Origin: JAWXCE01 sp033764775
GTDB taxonomy: Bacteria > Pseudomonadota > Alphaproteobacteria > Rhizobiales > Rhodomicrobiaceae
DNA: 64,000 nt
Assembly: GCA_033764775.1 (NCBI GenBank)
Contig: JANRIQ010000027.1
Span: forward strand, 263,459 to 327,458
Direction: 5' to 3'
Every line of letters starts with the position of its first letter. Position 1 is the stretch's first letter. Positions 1 to 8,089 of the stretch are shown in pieces. Under the pieces are notes generated by a model. It was given only the letters and a program-made list of their open reading frames with translations, searched no databases and was not told the origin of the DNA. The translations under genes were made by a program, and so were the position numbers.

Positions 1-1065
1 AACGCTCTGGTTAGCGGGCACATAACCGGCCTCGAAATGCACCTCGGCGATGCGGCGGTAGTCGCGCACGATGAAGCCGAACAGGATCTCGGCGAGGAAC
101 CGCCGTTCGTTCGGCCCGAGCCGACCCATAATGCCGAAATCGACCGCAACCAGCCCGGAGCCGTCGGCCTCTGCGAACAGGTTGCCCTGGTGCAGGTCGG
201 CGTGGAAGAAGCCGTCGCGCATGGCGTGGCGCAGGAACGAGCGGATGACGAGATTGCCGAGCTTTTCCCGGTCGAAGCCCGCCGCCTCGATGGCCGCCAT
301 GTTCGAAAGCGGCACGCCGTCCACCCATTCGAGGGTCAGCACGCGGCGGCTTGTGCGCAGCCAATCGACGCGCGGCGCGCGAAAGCCTTCGTCGCCGGCC
401 CGCGCGATGTTCTCGGACAGCTCCGAGATCGCCGCCGCCTCCATGCGCAAATCCATCTCGATGGCGGTGGAGTCGGCGAGCGTTTGCACGGCCGCGACCG
501 GGCGCAGGCGGCGGATCGGCTTGTTCCACGCCTCCGCCTGGCGCGCGGCGAAGAAAAAGGCGTCGAGATCGCGGGCGAAGCGGGCCTCAACGCCGGGGCG
601 CAGAATTTTCACCGCGACCGGGCGGAGACTGCCGTCGGCCTCGCGCACGGCGGCCTTATGCACCTGCGAGATGGAGGCTGCGGCGACGGGCGGCCCGAAC
701 TCGGCGAACAGCGCATGCGCGGGGGCGCCCAACTCCGCCTCGATCGCCGCATGCGCCTCGGTCATGGAGAACGGCGGCAGCCTGTCCTGGAGGCCGCTCA
801 GGTCGCTGGCGAGCGCCGGGCCGATCACGTCCGGCCGCGTCGCGAGAAACTGGCCGAGCTTAATGTAGCTCGGGCCAAGGCTCGCCAGCGCGTCCGAGAG
901 CTTCGCTGCGCGCCCGCTCTCCGCGCCCCGGAACGGCGCGCTAAGGCGGCGAAACACGCCCACCGCCTTCGGCGCGTCGCGTCGGGGCAGAAAATCAACG
1001 CCGCGCCAAGCGAGCGTGGCGCCAGCCCGCGCCAGCCGCGCTATGTTCATCATCGCATTCGCCAT
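1..1065 (-). CDS. ubiB: UbiB-family atypical kinase (ubiquinone biosynthesis), 3' end cut by window edge
   Basis: The reverse strand is open from an ATG at 1065 to the window start (about 355 codons, C-terminus missing). The N-terminal part carries the family KxGQ-type motif (YIKLGQFLATRPD), then an ISQVH segment, VAVKILRPGV with the invariant lysine, and HADLHQGNLF followed by VDFGIMGRLG, the kinase-like catalytic and metal-binding loops. UbiB/ABC1/ADCK proteins are membrane-associated atypical kinases or ATPases that support ubiquinone synthesis. Two further in-frame ATGs follow closely (1053, 1050), so the exact start is uncertain. The C-terminal membrane segments expected of the family lie outside the window. 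Confidence 0.9.
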   Translation of the reverse strand, partial: MANAMMNIARLARAGATLAWRGVDFLPRRDAPKAVGVFRRLSAPFRGAESGRAAKLSDALASLGPSYIKLGQFLATRPDVIGPALASDLSGLQDRLPPFSMTEAHAAIEAELGAPAHALFAEFGPPVAAASISQVHKAAVREADGSLRPVAVKILRPGVEARFARDLDAFFFAARQAEAWNKPIRRLRPVAAVQTLADSTAIEMDLRMEAAAISELSENIARAGDEGFRAPRVDWLRTSRRVLTLEWVDGVPLSNMAAIEAAGFDREKLGNLVIRSFLRHAMRDGFFHADLHQGNLFAEADGSGLVAVDFGIMGRLGPNERRFLAEILFGFIVRDYRRIAEVHFEAGYVPANQSV

Positions 1066-1162
1066 GCGCCGCCTTATAGCAGCGCCAACGTTAAAAATTG
1101 GAGCGAAATGAGGCGTCTGCGGCGTCTTGGCGGCGCCGGTCTCAAATGTTATTTTTGTTGGC

Positions 1163-1711
1163 ATGGAAGCATTGAAGCTAAAGCCGATGACGGTTGACGA
1201 ATTCCTCGTCTGGGCGGAGGGTCGCGAGGGCCGCTACGAGCTGCACGATGGCGAGGTGTTCGCCATGTCGCCGCAACGCGCGTCGCACCTGGAGGCGAAG
1301 CTCGCCATCTCGATCGCGTTACGAGACGCGATAAAAAGCGCGAAGTTAAACTGCTTCAGCGTTCCGGATGGGGCGACAGTCCGGATCAATGACATCACGG
1401 TTTTCGAACCGGACGCTTTGGTGTACTGCGGAGAAAAAGCGAAGCCTCACCAGATAGAGTTTCCCAATCCCATAATTGTTGTCGAAGTTTTGTCTCCGAA
1501 TACGGGCTATAAAGATTTGGGTGAGAAGCTGCGAGCTTACTTCACGCTGCCGAGCGTTAATCATTATCTCGTTGCCGACCCGGATAAGAAACTTTTGATC
1601 CATCACGCGCGGGGCGGCGGCGATGAACTCATCACCCGCATCGTCACTGAAGGCGCCCTGCGCTTCGACCCGCCCGGCTTGACCATCACGGCGGAAGACA
1701 TTTTCAGCTAG
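1163..1711 (+). CDS. Uma2 family (DUF820) endonuclease-like protein
   Basis: A 182-residue protein starting at MEALKLKPMTVDEF. Family features are the N-terminal MTVDEFLVWAE and GRYELHDGEV segments and the PD-(D/E)XK-like core: FEPDALVY followed by PNPIIVVEVLSP, where the Asp and the Glu of VEVLS would bind metal. It ends with YLVADPDKK. Uma2 proteins are nuclease-fold proteins of mostly unknown function that are common in cyanobacteria and scattered by transfer. Codon use is more AT-rich than in the neighbours, which suggests acquisition. An upstream ATG at 1127 would add 12 residues, but the family N-terminus begins at the chosen Met. Its 3' end overlaps the convergent DUF447 gene by 8 bp. 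Confidence 0.8.
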   Translation: MEALKLKPMTVDEFLVWAEGREGRYELHDGEVFAMSPQRASHLEAKLAISIALRDAIKSAKLNCFSVPDGATVRINDITVFEPDALVYCGEKAKPHQIEFPNPIIVVEVLSPNTGYKDLGEKLRAYFTLPSVNHYLVADPDKKLLIHHARGGGDELITRIVTEGALRFDPPGLTITAEDIFS

Positions 1712-2267
1712 CCGCGAGGTGCGCCTCCACCCGCGCCATAAGCCAGCCCCAAGCCTCCTCTTCGCGCGGCCCGGCGGTTTTCGACACCGCGATCTGCAGA
1801 TACTCGATCTCGCGGCGGATTTTGTCCTCTCGCAGCATGTGCAGGCGGCTCGTCAAAATCGCGAGTTCGATCACGGCCGCTTGCGCCCGGTTGAAGCCCG
1901 GCGCGGCGCGGTGGCTCGCCGTATGCACAACGCGGGCGTGAAAACGCGGGCGCTGCTCATCCTCCGAAACGCGCTCGACTTCAAACTCGTAATGGGCCAC
2001 CGCGTCGGCTAACCTCGCGCCAGCAATGCGCTCGGCGGGGGCGAGCGGCCAGTCCTTGCGCCCGGTCAGGCAGCCTGCGAACACGCGCACGTCGTCAGTC
2101 ACGCTTGCGGTGAAAAGCGGGTGCGCGCGTAAGTTGTCAAGCGTGCGCGTGGGCTTGAACGGCGCGGCGATCCACTCGTCGCCGTCCTGGATCAGGCCCA
2201 GCGGCGCGATGTGCGGCTCGCCCTCCGGCGTTTGCGTCACGATGATGGTTTCGTGGATGTAGGGCAT
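1704..2267 (-). CDS. DUF447 family protein of the H4MPT/methylofuran gene group
   Basis: A 187-residue protein beginning MPYIHETIIVTQTPEGE. The split-barrel, flavin-reductase-like N-terminal half (IAPLGLIQDGDEWIAAPF, RTLDNLRAHP, ASVTDDVRVFAGCLTG) followed by a helical tail is characteristic of DUF447. This family is shared by methanogenic archaea and H4MPT-using methylotrophs; its reaction is not established. The start ATG overlaps the stop of the upstream DUF6513 gene (TGATG), so it is translationally coupled as the last gene of the cofactor operon. The restriction of the family to C1-carrier organisms and its position support a role in H4MPT or methylofuran synthesis, which is inference. 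Confidence 0.82.
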   Translation of the reverse strand: MPYIHETIIVTQTPEGEPHIAPLGLIQDGDEWIAAPFKPTRTLDNLRAHPLFTASVTDDVRVFAGCLTGRKDWPLAPAERIAGARLADAVAHYEFEVERVSEDEQRPRFHARVVHTASHRAAPGFNRAQAAVIELAILTSRLHMLREDKIRREIEYLQIAVSKTAGPREEEAWGWLMARVEAHLAAS

Positions 2268-3676
2268 CAACTCGCTTTCTCGGTGCGGTGGCGCTTCGGT
2301 TCGAGCGTCGTGCCTGCTTCCTTGAGCTTGGCCAAATCCTCCGCCTCCTCATCCGCCGCGGCGCCCCATTTCAGCGGGTTGTCCTGCGCGTAGCGCTTGC
2401 CGAGCCGCCACGCGATCTCCGCGCGCGCCAACTCCACGCCGAGATAGAACGCATGGCCGCCGTCCTCCGCCACGTCGAGCTTGGGGAAGAATGCGAACGG
2501 GTCGCGCTCCACCCAGTGCCCGCGCCGGCTGAACACATGCACGCCGTCCTCGGACACGTCGATGCGGAAATTGTCGTCCCGAATGGCGGCCGCGGTGGCG
2601 GCGATCTCCTCCGCGCCGTAGGGGAACGGCTTTTTGTCGTGCAGGCTTAGGAGCGCGTGCGAATAATCGCGCGGCAGGCTGGCGTCCTGCTTCGCCGCGA
2701 ACATCATGCGGCGCGCGGCGTCGTGCTCCTCGATGGTGCGGCGGGTGTGCGGGCTAACCTGCACGACGAGCACGTTGCGGATGGCGAGCTCGGAGCAGAC
2801 GCCGAGCAGTATTGCGGTGACGCCGCCTGAATCGGCGTCCGTCAGCTCGGTCAGGTTGCCAGTGCCCATCAGCATTTCTGCGTTCGGCCGTTGGCGGCGG
2901 AACTCGGCGTAGCGCAAAAGCGACGCGGTGAAGCCGTAATGGATGGGGTCGAGGATCGGGTCGGCGAGAAACGGTAAGCCCTTCGCGGTCATCGCGTCGC
3001 AAGCGCGGTAAAGCGAGGTCATGTCGCCATGCGGCGCCGGGATCAGCACCGGCGTGGCGCCGGTCTCCTCCGCGATCCAAAGGTTGCGCTCGTTCAAGCT
3101 GAGCAGGAAGTCGGCTCCCGCGCGCCCGCCCTCCAGCAGCTCCGCCTCGCTCGCCGAATCGACGCTCACCTTAAGACCGGCGGCCTTCAGCGCGCGCACC
3201 GCGTCGGCCATATGCGGAAACGGCGTGTCGGGCAGACAGCCGAGGTCGATCACATCGGCGCCTGCGCGTGCATGGGCGAGGCCGCGCGCGACGATGGCGT
3301 CCACGCTCATGCGCGGCGCATCGACAATTTCCGCGAAAATGTTCAGGTCGTGCCGCGATAGGTCGGGCTTGGCGCCGCGCTTGCCGAAATACTCCGGCAA
3401 GTCTTTCAACTCCTCCGGCCCGCGCTCGAACCGCGCGCCGAAATGGGCCGACAGCGCGTCAAGATCGCCGCGGCAACGGCCCGGCAGCACCACGCGATCC
3501 GCGTTCACCGGCTGCGGCAGACGCCGCTTGATCAGCGCCTCGGTCATCAGCGCCGCAACCTTTACGCCCATGTCGTGGATGCGCCATTCGCGGCCGCCGA
3601 AGTCGATCTCGCCCAGCACCTTTTCCAGGCGCGGCTTTGCGAGACTGCCGGTGAGAAACACGATGCGTTCGGACAT
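2267..3676 (-). CDS. Dihydropteroate synthase-related protein (DUF6513), H4MPT synthesis
   Basis: A 469-residue protein. An N-terminal DUF6513-like domain (IVFLTGSLAKPRLEKVL, MGVKVAALMTE) is followed from about residue 110 by a TIM-barrel resembling dihydropteroate synthase: ADVIDLGCLPD, VSVDSASE, MGTGNLTELTDADSGG. This long two-domain form is found in methanogens and H4MPT-using methylotrophs and is thought to act in methanopterin synthesis in place of ordinary FolP. It is 17 bp downstream of the kinase gene and overlaps DUF447, so it belongs to the same operon. The exact reaction in bacteria is inferred from family and context. Confidence 0.85.
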   Translation of the reverse strand: MSERIVFLTGSLAKPRLEKVLGEIDFGGREWRIHDMGVKVAALMTEALIKRRLPQPVNADRVVLPGRCRGDLDALSAHFGARFERGPEELKDLPEYFGKRGAKPDLSRHDLNIFAEIVDAPRMSVDAIVARGLAHARAGADVIDLGCLPDTPFPHMADAVRALKAAGLKVSVDSASEAELLEGGRAGADFLLSLNERNLWIAEETGATPVLIPAPHGDMTSLYRACDAMTAKGLPFLADPILDPIHYGFTASLLRYAEFRRQRPNAEMLMGTGNLTELTDADSGGVTAILLGVCSELAIRNVLVVQVSPHTRRTIEEHDAARRMMFAAKQDASLPRDYSHALLSLHDKKPFPYGAEEIAATAAAIRDDNFRIDVSEDGVHVFSRRGHWVERDPFAFFPKLDVAEDGGHAFYLGVELARAEIAWRLGKRYAQDNPLKWGAAADEEAEDLAKLKEAGTTLEPKRHRTEKAS

Positions 3677-3693
3677 TTACGCGCCACTTGCGA

Positions 3694-4305
3694 TCAGGGG
3701 ACGATGCGGGCGCCTGCTTCGCCTTTGAGCGCTGCGGGCAGGCTTGGCCAATCGTCCGGCCCCAACCATATGGCGTCCGCGCCGCTCTCCGCAAGGAAAC
3801 GAGGGAACAGGGGATCGACGACGCCTCGCGCGGCCAACGTGCCGGCCGTGGCTTGCCCTCCCGGCGCGGCGGATTTGACCAGAATGACCCGCGCGGCGCC
3901 AAGCGCGCCTGCGAGCCATGCCGCCAAACTGTCCGAGGTCATGTCCCAGCTTTGCGGGATGTCTTCGCGATCAGCGGCCATAACCGGCGGCGACCAGACC
4001 GGGGTTCGCCGCCGGATCCACAACTCTGCAAAATCATCCGCCTGCTCCGCGATCGCCAGGCGTTCCTCCAAGCCTGATAGCGCGTGCGCGTACTGCGCCA
4101 TGGCGAGAAGCGCCATGCGGTGCGCCGCCGCGTCGTCGAAACCTAAGACCGGTTGCGTGGCCCGCACCGCATCCGCAAAGGGCCCGCCACCGGGGACGAT
4201 AACGCCGCCTCGCGTCTCAGATATGGCAGCCAGCCAGCGCTTCAGGTTCGGGTTGTTCCACAGGCTGCCGCCAAGCTTCACGACCACGGGCGGCGGCGCG
4301 GCCAT
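3694..4305 (-). CDS. Amino-acid kinase family protein, MfnE-like (methylofuran synthesis)
   Basis: A 203-residue protein starting MAAPPPVVVKLGGSLW. The VVKLGGSL motif and the GGVIVPGGGPFAD segment are the nucleotide- and substrate-binding loops of the amino-acid kinase superfamily; VILVKSAAP and the C-terminal GADAIWLGPDDW fit the short archaeal MfnE type. MfnE phosphorylates (aminomethyl)furanmethyl phosphate to the diphosphate in methanofuran synthesis. Its ATG overlaps the stop of the MfnB-FolB fusion (TAATG at 4303-4307), directly linking it to the preceding furan step. A longer frame to 4470 is only a shadow over the FolB coding region. Confidence 0.78.
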   Translation of the reverse strand: MAAPPPVVVKLGGSLWNNPNLKRWLAAISETRGGVIVPGGGPFADAVRATQPVLGFDDAAAHRMALLAMAQYAHALSGLEERLAIAEQADDFAELWIRRRTPVWSPPVMAADREDIPQSWDMTSDSLAAWLAGALGAARVILVKSAAPGGQATAGTLAARGVVDPLFPRFLAESGADAIWLGPDDWPSLPAALKGEAGARIVP

Positions 4306-5522
4306 TACCGCTCGTCGCCATCGCGCATGTTGGTCAGCAACGGGTACACATTCGCCTCCCGAGCCGGCGGCTGACGGCGGAAAATCTCCACGCCGAGCGA
4401 GGCGCCCTCGATGCGGTCGAGTTTCTCGACGCTCACCCGAACCGTGGCGGCGCGGCGGTGTTTGAGGCAATGCTCCGCGAGGCGCTCGGCCACTGTCTCC
4501 ACGAGCTGGATATGGCCCGAGCCGATGATCGCGCGGGCGCCGTCCACCACGTAATCGTAGTTGAGGACGTTGTCGATATTCTCATCGAGCGGCCGCGCCG
4601 ACGGATAGCACTCCACATCGACGCCGATGCGCACGCGCTGGGTGACGCCGTATTCGAGGCTGTAGACCCCGATATGCGCGTCAAGGACCAGGTCGCGCAC
4701 GAAAATCTTGTCGAGCGGGCCGCGCACCTGGCGCGAGTGCGGGGCGTAAAACCGCCCGGCCAGAATGTGATGATCCGCCATGGTGACCCTTCTCGCCGTT
4801 TCTTCCGCGCGTTTCGCCGCGCTTTCATTGAGCGCCCGACGGATCGCCGCCGCCGCGCGAGCATCAAGCGCCGCCTCACGCCCGCCTTCGCCGCACAGCG
4901 CGCCCCGGAAACCGGCGTAGTCCGGCCCTGCGCGCGCAATGAGCGCAATATCGTCCAGCCGCAACCCGCCCGCAAGCCCGCTGATGAGGCCCGCCGCCCG
5001 CGCGGCCGCGACGAAACCGCCAAGCTCCTCAGCGTTTCGTGCGCCTGTCAGCGGCCCGCGCGCTTTGTCGGCGGTGTCGAGCATGACGCCCGCCGCCCCC
5101 GCCCGCGCCAAGGCCAGCAGCCGGTGCGGCGTCGACCAATCCGCGCTGAAGGGCAGATCGGCGAACAGAACGGCGATCACCGCCGCCCGGCCCGCGCAAG
5201 CCTCACGCGCGGCGGCGACGCACGCCTCGACCTCAGCGTCCTCGAACACTCCGATTTTCACGTAGCGAACGCCGTGCGAAGCGCGCTCGGAGGCGGCGGC
5301 GGCGATCACGTCCGGCCGCATGGGAAGGTCGCCCGCCGTGGCGCTCACCGGCTTTCGCTCCCCGACCGCCGCGACGACCGCCGCCAGGTCTCGTGCGGCC
5401 CCAAGAGCGCCGGCGGCCGGGTCTTTCGCGTCGATGAGGTCGGCGCCGGCGGCGAGCGCGATGCGGGCTTCGTCGGCGTTGCGGACGCTGGCGAGAAACA
5501 GGGGAGCGCCCGCCATCGTCAC
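4305..5522 (-). CDS. MfnB-FolB fusion: furan phosphate synthase joined to dihydroneopterin aldolase
   Basis: A 405-residue two-domain protein. Residues 1-240 match (5-formylfuran-3-yl)methyl phosphate synthase (MfnB, DUF556): FLASVRNADEA, DLIDAKDPAAGALGA with the likely Schiff-base lysine, YVKIGVF and SGLAGGL. MfnB condenses two glyceraldehyde-3-phosphate molecules for methanofuran. Residues 260-395 match dihydroneopterin aldolase (FolB): LDAHIGVYSLEYG, QRVRIGVDV, LNYDYVVDG, QLVETVAERLAE and VSVEKLDRIEGA. FolB supplies the pterin for folate or H4MPT. An in-frame ATG at 4781 (Met248) is preceded by a good ribosome site (GAAGGG), so FolB may also be made alone. The start is GTG 5522, overlapping the ATPase stop, or ATG 5516. 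Confidence 0.87.
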   Translation of the reverse strand: MTMAGAPLFLASVRNADEARIALAAGADLIDAKDPAAGALGAARDLAAVVAAVGERKPVSATAGDLPMRPDVIAAAASERASHGVRYVKIGVFEDAEVEACVAAAREACAGRAAVIAVLFADLPFSADWSTPHRLLALARAGAAGVMLDTADKARGPLTGARNAEELGGFVAAARAAGLISGLAGGLRLDDIALIARAGPDYAGFRGALCGEGGREAALDARAAAAIRRALNESAAKRAEETARRVTMADHHILAGRFYAPHSRQVRGPLDKIFVRDLVLDAHIGVYSLEYGVTQRVRIGVDVECYPSARPLDENIDNVLNYDYVVDGARAIIGSGHIQLVETVAERLAEHCLKHRRAATVRVSVEKLDRIEGASLGVEIFRRQPPAREANVYPLLTNMRDGDER

Positions 5523-6283
5523 ACCAAACCGCTTTCGACGCGGATCTCGCCGTTCGACGGCTGGGCGACGGCCTGCCGGAGAGCGAGGTTGCGCGCGCGA
5601 AATGCTTCGATGGCCGCGGCGTCGGCGCGCTCTTCCGTCGAGAGCCGCACGGGAATGTCATGCGCGACGCGGGCGGGCGGACCGGTGAACACGATGATGC
5701 GCGTCGCCAGGCGCACCGCCTCCCTGGTGTCATGGGTGACGAACAGGACGGTGCAGCCGCGCGAGCGCCACAGATCGGCGAGCAGCGAGCGCAAGCCGTC
5801 GGCGGCGCTTTCGTCGAGCGAGACGAACGGTTCGTCCATAAGCAGGATGGACGGGCGGAACGCGAAGGCGCGGGCGAGCGCGGCTCGACGCTGCATGCCG
5901 AGCGAAATTTGCCCCGGGAACGCGTCGGCGAATTTGGTCAGGCCCACCTCGTCGATGAGGCGCAGGGCCGCCTCTCGGGCGCCATCCTCACGCATGACCA
6001 GCTCCACATTCTGCGCGACCGTGCGCCAGGGCAGCAGCCGCGGCGACTGGAACATGTAGCATAGACGGTCCGCGTCGGCGTTGACCCTCACGACGCCGTC
6101 GTAATCGGGGTCGAGGCCGGCGATGATGTTGAGCAGGCTCGTCTTGCCAGCGCCGGACGGGCCGACCAGGCAGGCGAACTCGCCGTGATCCACCGTAAAG
6201 CGCATGTCGCGGATGGCGGTGTGGCTGGCGCGGCCCTCGGCGAGGAAGGTTTTCGCCGCGATGTCGACCTCAAGCGCGATCAT
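5519..6283 (-). CDS. ABC importer ATP-binding protein (SsuB/TauB/NrtD type)
   Basis: A 254-residue ATPase starting MIALEVDIAAKTF. Walker A is GPSGAGKT, the Q-loop region reads YMFQSPRLLPW, the signature is ISLGMQRRAALARA (a variant of LSGGQ) and Walker B is ILLMDEPF followed by SLDE, with the H-loop in FVTHDTREAV. LLPWRTV after the Q-loop is typical of nitrate/sulfonate/taurine/thiamine-precursor importers. The ATG overlaps the permease stop (ATGA). Downstream it overlaps the MfnB-FolB gene, so the importer and the cofactor genes form one transcript. Substrate is unknown. Confidence 0.9.
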   Translation of the reverse strand: MIALEVDIAAKTFLAEGRASHTAIRDMRFTVDHGEFACLVGPSGAGKTSLLNIIAGLDPDYDGVVRVNADADRLCYMFQSPRLLPWRTVAQNVELVMREDGAREAALRLIDEVGLTKFADAFPGQISLGMQRRAALARAFAFRPSILLMDEPFVSLDESAADGLRSLLADLWRSRGCTVLFVTHDTREAVRLATRIIVFTGPPARVAHDIPVRLSTEERADAAAIEAFRARNLALRQAVAQPSNGEIRVESGLV

Positions 6284-7092
6284 CGCCGCCACCGGTTTAC
6301 GGACCGCTCCCACGGCTGAAGGATGAAAAGCTCAATCGCCTGCACCACGGCGATGAATGCGATGGCGTAGGCGAGGATGTTCGTCACGTCGAATTGTTGG
6401 AAATAGAGATAAAGCTGAAAGCCGACGCCGTTCGACCGCCCCAACAACTCCACCACCAGCACGATTTTCCACACCAGCGCCAGCCCTGAGCGCGTGGCCG
6501 CGGCGAAAAACGGCGCGAGTTGCGGCAGCGTCACGTGGCGGAAGGTGCGCCATCGCCCAAAGCGGTACACACGCGCCATCTGGCTGTAATCGGCGGAGAG
6601 CGCGCGCGCCCCCTCGCGCATGGTCACGGCGACATTGGGAATTTTGTTGAGCGCCACGGCGGTGATGGCGGCTGCCTCGTACAGGCCGAACCAGATGTAG
6701 CATAGGATGATGGTGACGAGCGCTGGGAGATTGAGGAACAGCGTCAGCCAACTGTCGAAGAACAGGTTGAAGCGCGACCACCGGCCCATGAGAATGCCGA
6801 TCGCCGAGCCGATGAACATGGCGATGAGGAAGCTCGCCGCGACCCGCAGCAGCGTTATGCCCACATGATAAGGCAGGTCGCCCGTGGCGACGCCCGCGCC
6901 GATGGCGGCGAAGACGGCGGCCGGCGAAGGCAAGTAGCGCGGATCGGCGAAATAAGCCGCCAGCGACCACACCGCCCACAGCGCGACGAGCGAGCCCGCG
7001 AACCACGCCGCGCGTCTCGCGCCGTCAGCAGCCGTGGTGGATGCGGCGCCAGCCCTAGAAGACAAGGCCGCTCCAGAAGATGCTCGGGTCAA
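6280..7092 (-). CDS. ABC importer permease (SsuC/TauC/NrtB type)
   Basis: A 270-residue inner-membrane protein with about six hydrophobic helices beginning near residue 28. The cytoplasmic EAA-like loop (EGARALSADYSQMARVYRFG followed by HVTLPQLAP) is the coupling helix that contacts the ATPase. YLPSPAAVFAAI after the first helix is usual for the SsuC family. It begins with TTG at 7092, overlapping the upstream binding-protein gene by 38 bp. No better in-frame start precedes the first membrane helix. Confidence 0.88.
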   Translation of the reverse strand: MTRASSGAALSSRAGAASTTAADGARRAAWFAGSLVALWAVWSLAAYFADPRYLPSPAAVFAAIGAGVATGDLPYHVGITLLRVAASFLIAMFIGSAIGILMGRWSRFNLFFDSWLTLFLNLPALVTIILCYIWFGLYEAAAITAVALNKIPNVAVTMREGARALSADYSQMARVYRFGRWRTFRHVTLPQLAPFFAAATRSGLALVWKIVLVVELLGRSNGVGFQLYLYFQQFDVTNILAYAIAFIAVVQAIELFILQPWERSVNRWRR

Positions 7093-8047
7093 ACGTCACG
7101 CCTTTTCCAGTCACTTGTTCGCCGCCCGTCTGCGCCATGACGTCGAACAGGCGCCCGGCGGCCTTTCGGTCGCGCTCGTTCCAAGTGTGAAGCAAGCCCT
7201 CGCGGTAGCGTTCGCGCAGCACGCGGAACTCAGCATCGGAGGCGACCTGCATCAGCGGGCGGATACGGTCCCACTCCGCGTCCGAGGTGAGCAACGCCTT
7301 CTGCGCGTTCTGCATGGCGTTGGCGAAGCCTTGCAACAGCTTGGGCTGCTCGGCGGCGAAACTCTCGGAGACGACGAAGCCGACCATCGGCAGCGGCGCC
7401 GGGATGTCGAACGCCTTCACCAGCTCGGCGACCGAAGCGATGCGCGGATAGCCGTCGGCCTCGAGCGGCGCGGTGAGGTTCCAGTTATTCAGCACGGCGT
7501 CGATGCGGCCGGAGCGCAGTTGCTCGTTGAGGAGCGGCGGCGCGCCGAAGACGGGCGTTGCGGTCTCCGCCAAGTCGCCAAGGCCAAGCTTCTTCGCATA
7601 GGCGCGCAGAATGAGCCAGCTTTTGTCGATCGGCCCGCCGGCGACGCCAAGACGCTTTCCACGCAAATCCTCGATTTTGGCTATGGAGCTGCCCGGCGCG
7701 ACGATGATGGAGCCGAGCGCCGCGGAATAAGGGACAAAAGTGAAGCGCGTGCCCAGCGCCCGCTGCTGCAGCACCCAGAACCAATCCGTCACCGCCGTAT
7801 CCGCTTGGCCGGACAGCACCGCCACCTGCGCGGCCTGCTGCGCAGCGACCACGGTGACCTGCAACTCGAAGTTTTCGCGTTTGTCCAGCTTGTGGTGCTT
7901 GATAACGTCGAGCAGCCAGTTGACCGTGCCGTATTTGAGGGCGGCGGCCTTCATCACGGCGTCGGCGCGAGCCGCTGCCGGAGTTGCAAGCGCGGCGATC
8001 AGCGCAAGCGAGGCGAACAGCCCAGCCGAGCTTTTAAACTTCAGCAT
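7055..8047 (-). CDS. ABC importer periplasmic substrate-binding protein (SsuA/NMT1-like)
   Basis: A 330-residue exported protein starting MLKFKSSAGLFASLAL, with a clear Sec signal peptide cut near AARADA. The start is set by the ribosome site GGGAGG seven bases upstream. The body has the NMT1/SsuA pattern: LKYGTVNWLLDVIKHH, VVAAQQAAQVAVLSGQADTAVTD, LRGKRLGVAGGPIDKSW and a hinge segment before AVLNNWNLTAPLEADGYP. Such proteins bind small organic solutes, for example sulfonates or thiamine precursors. As first gene of the operon that continues into methylofuran/pterin genes, it may import a precursor or C1-related compound; the ligand cannot be read from the sequence. Confidence 0.88.
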   Translation of the reverse strand: MLKFKSSAGLFASLALIAALATPAAARADAVMKAAALKYGTVNWLLDVIKHHKLDKRENFELQVTVVAAQQAAQVAVLSGQADTAVTDWFWVLQQRALGTRFTFVPYSAALGSIIVAPGSSIAKIEDLRGKRLGVAGGPIDKSWLILRAYAKKLGLGDLAETATPVFGAPPLLNEQLRSGRIDAVLNNWNLTAPLEADGYPRIASVAELVKAFDIPAPLPMVGFVVSESFAAEQPKLLQGFANAMQNAQKALLTSDAEWDRIRPLMQVASDAEFRVLRERYREGLLHTWNERDRKAAGRLFDVMAQTGGEQVTGKGVTFDPSIFWSGLVF

Positions 8048-8089
8048 TTGTCCTCCCATGCAACGCCAGTCTTAAGCGTGGGCGCGAAC

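Noticed and set aside
11..868. Open frames on both strands across the UbiB region
   Set aside because: They are out-of-frame shadows of the UbiB gene, rich in Arg/Ala/Gly with no family motifs.
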